From positions 248,001 to 312,000 of the forward strand of contig NW_019028982.1 of the NCBI RefSeq assembly GCF_002105155.1: a stretch of 64,000 nt of DNA. Direction: 5' to 3'. The notes beneath the pieces are model-generated. The model was given only the letters and a program-made list of their open reading frames with translations. It searched no databases and was not told the origin of the DNA. Position numbers and translations under genes: made by a program. This DNA comes from Lobosporangium transversale (lineage: Eukaryota > Mortierellomycota > Mortierellomycetes > Mortierellales > Mortierellaceae). Below, piece after piece: positions 59,321 to 64,000 of this stretch (position 1 is its first letter; every line of letters begins with the position of its first letter).

Positions 59321-61304
59321 ATTTCTGCTTGTGCTCCAGCTTCCACATCAACCGCACTTGTTCTTCCTGCTGCTTCAATATCCACAGCTCCTTCTCCCTA
59401 AGCTGCTCCTCCCATGCCATATTATATGATGACTCATCACCCAAAACTAGGTTATGTATTGTCATACATGCTTCGATCCATTCTCGTACATTCTCCAAAC
59501 TCGTTATATCGTCTTTGACCTGAAGTCGCAATTCCACGAGACTAGGAAATCGAGCCTTTAATGTTCGCTGACAGTCTAATGCGCGCTTCTGGATAGTCCT
59601 TAAGCTCTCTTCGAATGTCCTGTGTGAATTCATATCCATACTACAACCGTGATTTTGAGTATAGTGTGATGTTTGTGTTTGTGCAGCGCTATCGGCCATA
59701 GTAACAGAGAGCTGCAAATGTGCTCCACCAAGGGCATCTCCATCCGCGTGCATTGAAACCACATTCGCACTTGACTCAAATTCTGGGCCAGCCACCAGAT
59801 ACTCATTATCCTCAAAAAATTTAGTTGACTCTAACAATAGTGGACTTGACATCAAGGTCTGCTGATTTGTCCAGCCAGCAGGACGAGGCGCATCCACGAA
59901 TCGGATGCGTGTTGTCGTGTCACTCACAAAGAGGACCTTGTATCCGTAATCTCGTTTGAGATACTTTATTCTAATAAAGCCAGGCTGGTGCGTTGCCATT
60001 CCTTCAGCTAATGGCGCAACAGGTGCTGCTGGTTGATCTGCGGATTGATTGTTAACTGGAGCAGGAAAGACAGGTGAAAGAATATTTTCTTCTGGATAAA
60101 TTGTCATCTCTGGCCGTATCTCTTGCCTGTTTTCATAAACGTCCTCGTCTTCTGCTTTCTTTCCTCTTTTTTTTCTAGAGATTTTTAGCTTCTTAATTCT
60201 CTGGTAGTTAATGCTGCCTTCGCTGTTATCAATACCGTCGCCATTGTCTTTGTTGGAACTACTGTCGTTGCTATTTCTAGTCCCGTTATTTTGGATAGCA
60301 CCGTTGTTTTTGTTAGAATCCTTTGTTAATCTGATATTAGACTTAAGATTGCGCCGCTTTTCTTTACTACTTTTTTGCCCTTGTTCTGACAGTGTTTGTG
60401 CTGCGGCTATTGTAGATGGATGAAGTGGGATGAGATAATCTTCTGTGTTCTTGAGCAATGGCCTTGAAGCCAAAAGAACATAAAAAACTGACAAAATTCC
60501 AACAGTATCTAAAATCTCGCATGGACTATTTTGCGTCTCCTCATAACCGCCTGTCTTTGAAGCTGATTTCGAGCTTGGTCCTTTTTGTGATAGTACAGTA
60601 GGCAACTGTATGGGTGCGCTATAGGGAAAGGTTATCGTAGGAATAGTCGTGGTAGTCTTAGTAGCCGTGACAGCTGAGGCAACTAAACTTTTGGCCCTCA
60701 ATTTGATGGTCCGTTTCTCATCCTGACTAGGCCAAGTGATTAAATCAGACGAGATTTCCTTCAAGACTTGTATGCAGCGTTTGGTACACTTCATGATGGA
60801 GCCTTCCGATAGGCCGAAAATTTTGGATGCCTCTCCAATGCCAGCTTCGTTACCATAATGTCCAAGTCTCCAAAGAGTAATCGCTAATTGTTTCTCTACA
60901 GACTCTTGAGAGTTGTTGGAGCGATTCATGAACACTTCATGTTGACACATTATGGAGGAGGAGATACTGAAAAATGCTGATTTAGAAACTCGAACAAATT
61001 CCAGATAATCCTCATCGGTCCCATTTCGACGCAGATCCTCATAGATTTCGCCGCCCACACGCTGATGGTTTGTCTTGCGGGAAGCAAAATAGCGCTGCTT
61101 CTCAGCCGCGACTTTCATGTCTTCGGCAGTGGGGTACTGCTTCAACATGTCATCAATGCTATCGCATCGAAAATATTGGGAGAGTTTGGTATCAATAGAA
61201 CCCAGTTCTTCTTTGGTGGCTTCTAAAGGACTCGACACGTACTCCTTCTCGAGGCGCTGGCGTAATTCTAGCAGAGCAAAGACCTTTTTGCGCTCTGAAC
61301 TCAT
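59316..61304 (-). CDS. domesticated PIF/Harbinger-type transposase (HARBI1-like), catalytic acids lost
   Basis: A 662-aa single-exon frame with ATG at 61304. The N-terminal half matches the Harbinger helical region: FVRVSKSAFFSISSSI, HEVF, VEKQLAITLWRLGHYGNEAG, ASKIFGLSEGSIMKCTKRCI, ITWPSQDE. The DDE fold then appears in pieces: DTVGILSVFYVLLASRPLL (268-283, where active enzymes read GIVDGT), KRDYGYKVLFVSDTTTRIRFV (450-470), PAGWTNQQTLMSSPLL (475-490, PGSxHD in active enzymes), EYLVAGPEF (501-509, LLGDSAY in active enzymes), and LKARFPSLVELR ... IEACMTIHNLVLGD at the end. By this alignment the three acids are S272, N480 and G506, so it should not cut DNA. A disordered, basic insert of about 150 residues (about 292-440, KKLKISRKKRGKK) splits the fold and may be a nuclear signal. 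The long intact frame implies selection, hence domestication. A31 begins right at the stop on the sense strand. Confidence 0.85.
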
Positions 61305-61759
61305 TGTCTTTGTTCCTTGTTCTTATTCTTGCATGGTATGGTGGTGATGTGAGTACTGAAAGTAATTTCCTTTGTGAGGGAGGATAAGAATGTAGAATGA
61401 TTTATGGCTTGCCTCTTCGGAGACGGGATGGCAGCAAGCGACAGTTCAGACTGATGTTTAATGAGTTGAACGATGCTTAGGTGAGACCCTTAAAGAAGGA
61501 GTATTTTAAGTTCATGGAAACATGACAGGCCTGCATCGCTCTTGTTGGTTGCATACAACCTCCAGACTCACAAAACAAATCAATTGTTGCTTCGGTTAGG
61601 CTTTATTTTTGACAAGAGAGTTTTGAGAAAGAACAAGGACGAGGAGCAAAAATATATATTTTTTTCTATTCCTTTTCTAATAATCTTTGTCCGTTCACTC
61701 TTTCTTGCTTGACCAATTATCGCCAACAGTAAGGAACTCAATAAAGAACTGAGCCACTC
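61305..61759. other. intergenic: promoter of the transposase-derived gene and eS12 3' flank
   Basis: Tandem minus-strand genes. No terminal inverted repeats or TTA/CWG target-site duplication could be picked out by eye around the transposase-derived gene. Nothing else seen. Confidence 0.5.
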
Positions 61760-62331
61760 TTAACGAGTCTTGAAGTAATCCAAGAGAACGTTCATGGCCT
61801 CAGACTCCTCACCGAAATCCTTGACGACGACACAGGAGCAACCGACAACTTTGCGGGCATTGCCCTCACGGTCAATCTTGCATAGACCAGCCCATTCACC
61901 GAGCTTCTTGGCATCTGAGACCTTGATCAAGTTGATGTTATGCTCGGCACAAAGGGCCTCGACCAATTTGATGTACTCCTTCTCAGTGCAGGTCTCAACA
62001 AGGACAGCCATGTGAGCTTGACGTCTATGTTGAGGCAAAAAAAAAAAAAAAAAAAAAAATTAGTCCCTCGAAGTAAAGGACAATGGATTCCATTCTATGT
62101 CAAACCCAGTATCAGCGATAGATTCATATTGCGATGATTTGAATGTTAGCCCAATTACCTGTCAAGGGCCTTAGCACACTCACGGAGACCACGGGCAAGG
62201 CCGTCGTGGACAAGGGCGCGCTTCAGAACATCCTGAAGGGCCTCCTCAACGGACATTTGGCCACGAGCAGAGGCATCGGCAGCGACCTCAACCTCAGCGA
62301 CCTGGTTAGCGGCATCTCTTTCTTCAGACAT
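61760..62331 (-). CDS. RPS12: 40S ribosomal protein eS12
   Basis: Component of the 40S subunit, in the L7Ae/L30e fold family. Two exons (62331-62159, 62024-61760) join in phase 2 for 145 aa, the normal length. Sequence blocks are unmistakable: [45 protein letters not shown] across the intron, [52 protein letters not shown]. Codon use is biased to C-ending codons (AAG, GCC, GAC), as expected for a highly expressed gene. The 134-nt intron has a sense-strand T22 tract just before its acceptor. Confidence 0.97.
62038..62059 (+). repeat. A22 run in the eS12 intron
   Basis: On the sense strand this is a T tract followed by TGCCTCAACATAG and exon 2, the same placement as in the thiolase, PARG and GIY-YIG genes. 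Confidence 0.9.
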
Positions 62332-63660
62332 TGTTGTATAAAACTTGGGAGTAGACGTCCTCGCTAATGATAGAATGGTCGATGGAGTATGTAATGTGGA
62401 TGAATATAATGTCACATTAAAAAGAGCTCGATGATCGTAATGATGATGACGATGGTGATGACCAGACAACATATGTTTGAAATGGAGTGCCGACAATAGT
62501 GAATGTCGATTCATGATTTTTTCAGTATTGAATCGCTTCGTAAGGGATCCCAATGAGGAAATGGCATTCCAATGACTAAAGAATATATCCTTCCTGTCAT
62601 CATGATTATGGCAACAGTATATAGTCATAAAAGAAAAACCACCATCCTGATTTCTACTTTTGATCCCGATGCTGATGCTGATCCCGAGCCCATAAAGTTG
62701 ATCCTTATTCCAACGATCAAATGCTGAAATGCAATAGGTTGAGGAACTTACATGTCACAAAAGTGAAAGATTCACATATTTCAAATTTTTGTTCAACCTT
62801 TATTCTTGCAAAAGAAATTAACATTTACATGAGCTTTGCATACTAATCGTCATAAATAATCACATGACCGAACACGACTATAATAAGATTCGGGCTCTTG
62901 GGGTTCAGGAACGTTTGATAGCTCATCTCCAATCTGGCGGTCGACTGACTGAGTGTGATTGACGGGTGGTAAGGTTAAGTCCGAGGAAAGGGTGAAGGCG
63001 CTAAATCGCAGCGCAACAATGTTCTCATACTGATGAGACTGTGCTGTGTGTCTGAGCCTACACTTTAAAAAAAAAACCCATAGGCGTTTCGACCTTCGCA
63101 TGTGCTGTGCATGCCTAGAAAAGAAAAAAGTGACGACTCGTCTCATTAGTCGTTTCTCTCTTGTTTTTCTGTTACTTTACACTCTTCTTTCCCAACTCAT
63201 TTCCCCCTACTTTTTTTTTTTTTTTTTTTTTTTTTGCTATCCGAGCTTTCTTAGTTTTTTTATTGTTCATACTCCTTTTTTTTTTTGTCTTCATAAACAC
63301 GAGATCAGACATTAGTTGTGCACACGGATCATGAAAAAGTGAACAGGCAAAACCCAATTCAACAACAAAAACAACAACAAGCGGCACGAGAGTCCATTTG
63401 TCAGTCAGTCAGCCAGACAAACTACCATCCTTGTCTTTGTGTCCGTGTGTTTGTGTGTATGTACACACTTTGGGTGCTCTGTGGTGTGTGGATGTCTATC
63501 CTTGTTTAGTCCACTGCTGTTTTTCACTCCATTCCGTCCCCCTTTTCTTTATTCTTCAAGAGTAAAGACAGATAGAAACACCTTATATATATATCCCCTA
63601 TCTTCCCATTTTCTTTTTCTTTTTCTTTTTTTTTTTTTTTTTTTTTTTTTTTCTACGGCC
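62332..63660. other. divergent intergenic region between eS12 and the right-edge gene
   Basis: Contains the eS12 promoter and the promoter of the right-edge gene. Pyrimidine-rich toward the right, with T24 near 63211-63234 and T24-type at 63629-63652. A CAACAA/AACAAC purine stretch lies near 63362-63380. No convincing ORF. Confidence 0.6.
63584..63594 (+). promoter_or_regulatory. TATA-like element of the right-edge gene
   Basis: An alternating TATATATATAT stretch about 70 bp before the ATG at 63661. Weak evidence; it could be a simple repeat. Confidence 0.35.
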
Positions 63661-64000
63661 ATGCCTCCGCCTCTTCCATTACCTTCATCCTTCCCAGCTG
63701 CTCCCGAAGTTCTACTTCCGCAACAGGTACGGAAACCGGATACGAATTTACTACAGAGCAGCAACAACAACGACCCTTGGCCAAAAGCTTTTTCTCCCGA
63801 ACTAGAACAAGAACAAACTTTAGACATCAAACAGCAAAATCAGGAATCTTTGTCCCAGCATAAACAACAGCCGTATGAAGAATCACAACAACAGGGGCAA
63901 CAATCTTTTCCTCTCTATCAACATCAGCAACCTTTCATACAACTACCTACTATAATTGCCTCTCCTTCCTCAACACCATCATCGTCGATTATACCCCCTT
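63661..64000 (+). CDS. Gln/Pro-rich protein, N-terminal part only (runs off the right edge)
   Basis: The frame from ATG 63661 (MPPPLPLPSSFPAAPEVLL) stays open for 113 codons to the window edge. It is rich in Gln, Pro and Ser (KQQPYEESQQQGQQSFPLY), as in disordered regions of fungal transcription or signalling proteins. A TATA-like stretch and a long T run precede it. The frame could contain an intron beyond or within this part. No domain is visible, so function cannot be given. Confidence 0.6.
   Translation, partial: MPPPLPLPSSFPAAPEVLLPQQVRKPDTNLLQSSNNNDPWPKAFSPELEQEQTLDIKQQNQESLSQHKQQPYEESQQQGQQSFPLYQHQQPFIQLPTIIASPSSTPSSSIIPP

Overview
The window is nuclear DNA of a filamentous fungus, most likely an early-diverging one (Mortierellomycota/Mucoromycota). 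That placement is inferred from gene content, not from a marker gene. Supporting points are short GT-AG introns in most genes, several F-box/LRR genes without introns, a dual hybrid histidine kinase, a fungal PARG, a ZNFX1-type helicase, and very many A/T homopolymer tracts (about 16-32 nt) in introns and spacers. I found no tRNA, no CRISPR array, no viral gene and no intact transposon.

Layout. 1-1539 (-): ArfGAP of the Glo3/ARFGAP2-3 type, cut by the left edge. 1920-2596 (-): small four-helix membrane protein. 3970-6210 (+): Mug113-like GIY-YIG (T5orf172) protein with two Cys/His knuckles. 7075-9205 (+): acetyl-CoA acetyltransferase in seven exons, ending in -AKL. 9312-16253 (-): 2167-aa ZNFX1-type helicase. 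16956-27448 (-): about 2700-aa dual hybrid histidine kinase. 28355-35299 (-): 2071-aa RA/PH signalling protein. 35.3-39.2 kb is gene-poor and holds a possible 5S rRNA-like relic and a weak P450-like relic. 39195-40691 (+): F-box-like protein. 40853-43806 (-): poly(ADP-ribose) glycohydrolase. 44201-45865 (-): second F-box/LRR protein. 46209-47808 (-): CRAL-TRIO (Sec14/Csr1-like) protein. 49469-51835 (+): unknown 788-aa protein with a hydrophobic N-terminus. 52362-54659 (-): third F-box/LRR protein. 55-59 kb: three small unknown ORFs and a possible eroded reading frame. 59316-61304 (-): transposase-derived (PIF/Harbinger) protein without its catalytic acids. 61760-62331 (-): ribosomal protein eS12. 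63661 to the right edge (+): start of a Gln/Pro-rich protein.

This is not an operon-like or biosynthetic cluster. Loose themes are membrane traffic and lipids (ArfGAP, Sec14-like, thiolase), signalling (histidine kinase, RA/PH protein), nucleic-acid and ADP-ribose biology (ZNFX1, GIY-YIG, PARG, domesticated transposase) and ubiquitin adaptors (F-box proteins). The points most worth pursuing are the transposase-derived protein with all three DDE acids replaced, the sense-strand A-tracts that follow four of the five large intronless genes and no multi-exon gene (a possible retrogene signature), the kinase with two kinase cores plus a pseudo-receiver and a 37-nt microexon, and the PTS1-like tail on the thiolase.

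Exon boundaries were read by eye from GT/AG sites and checked for reading-frame continuity. Family calls come from motif recognition, not from a database search.
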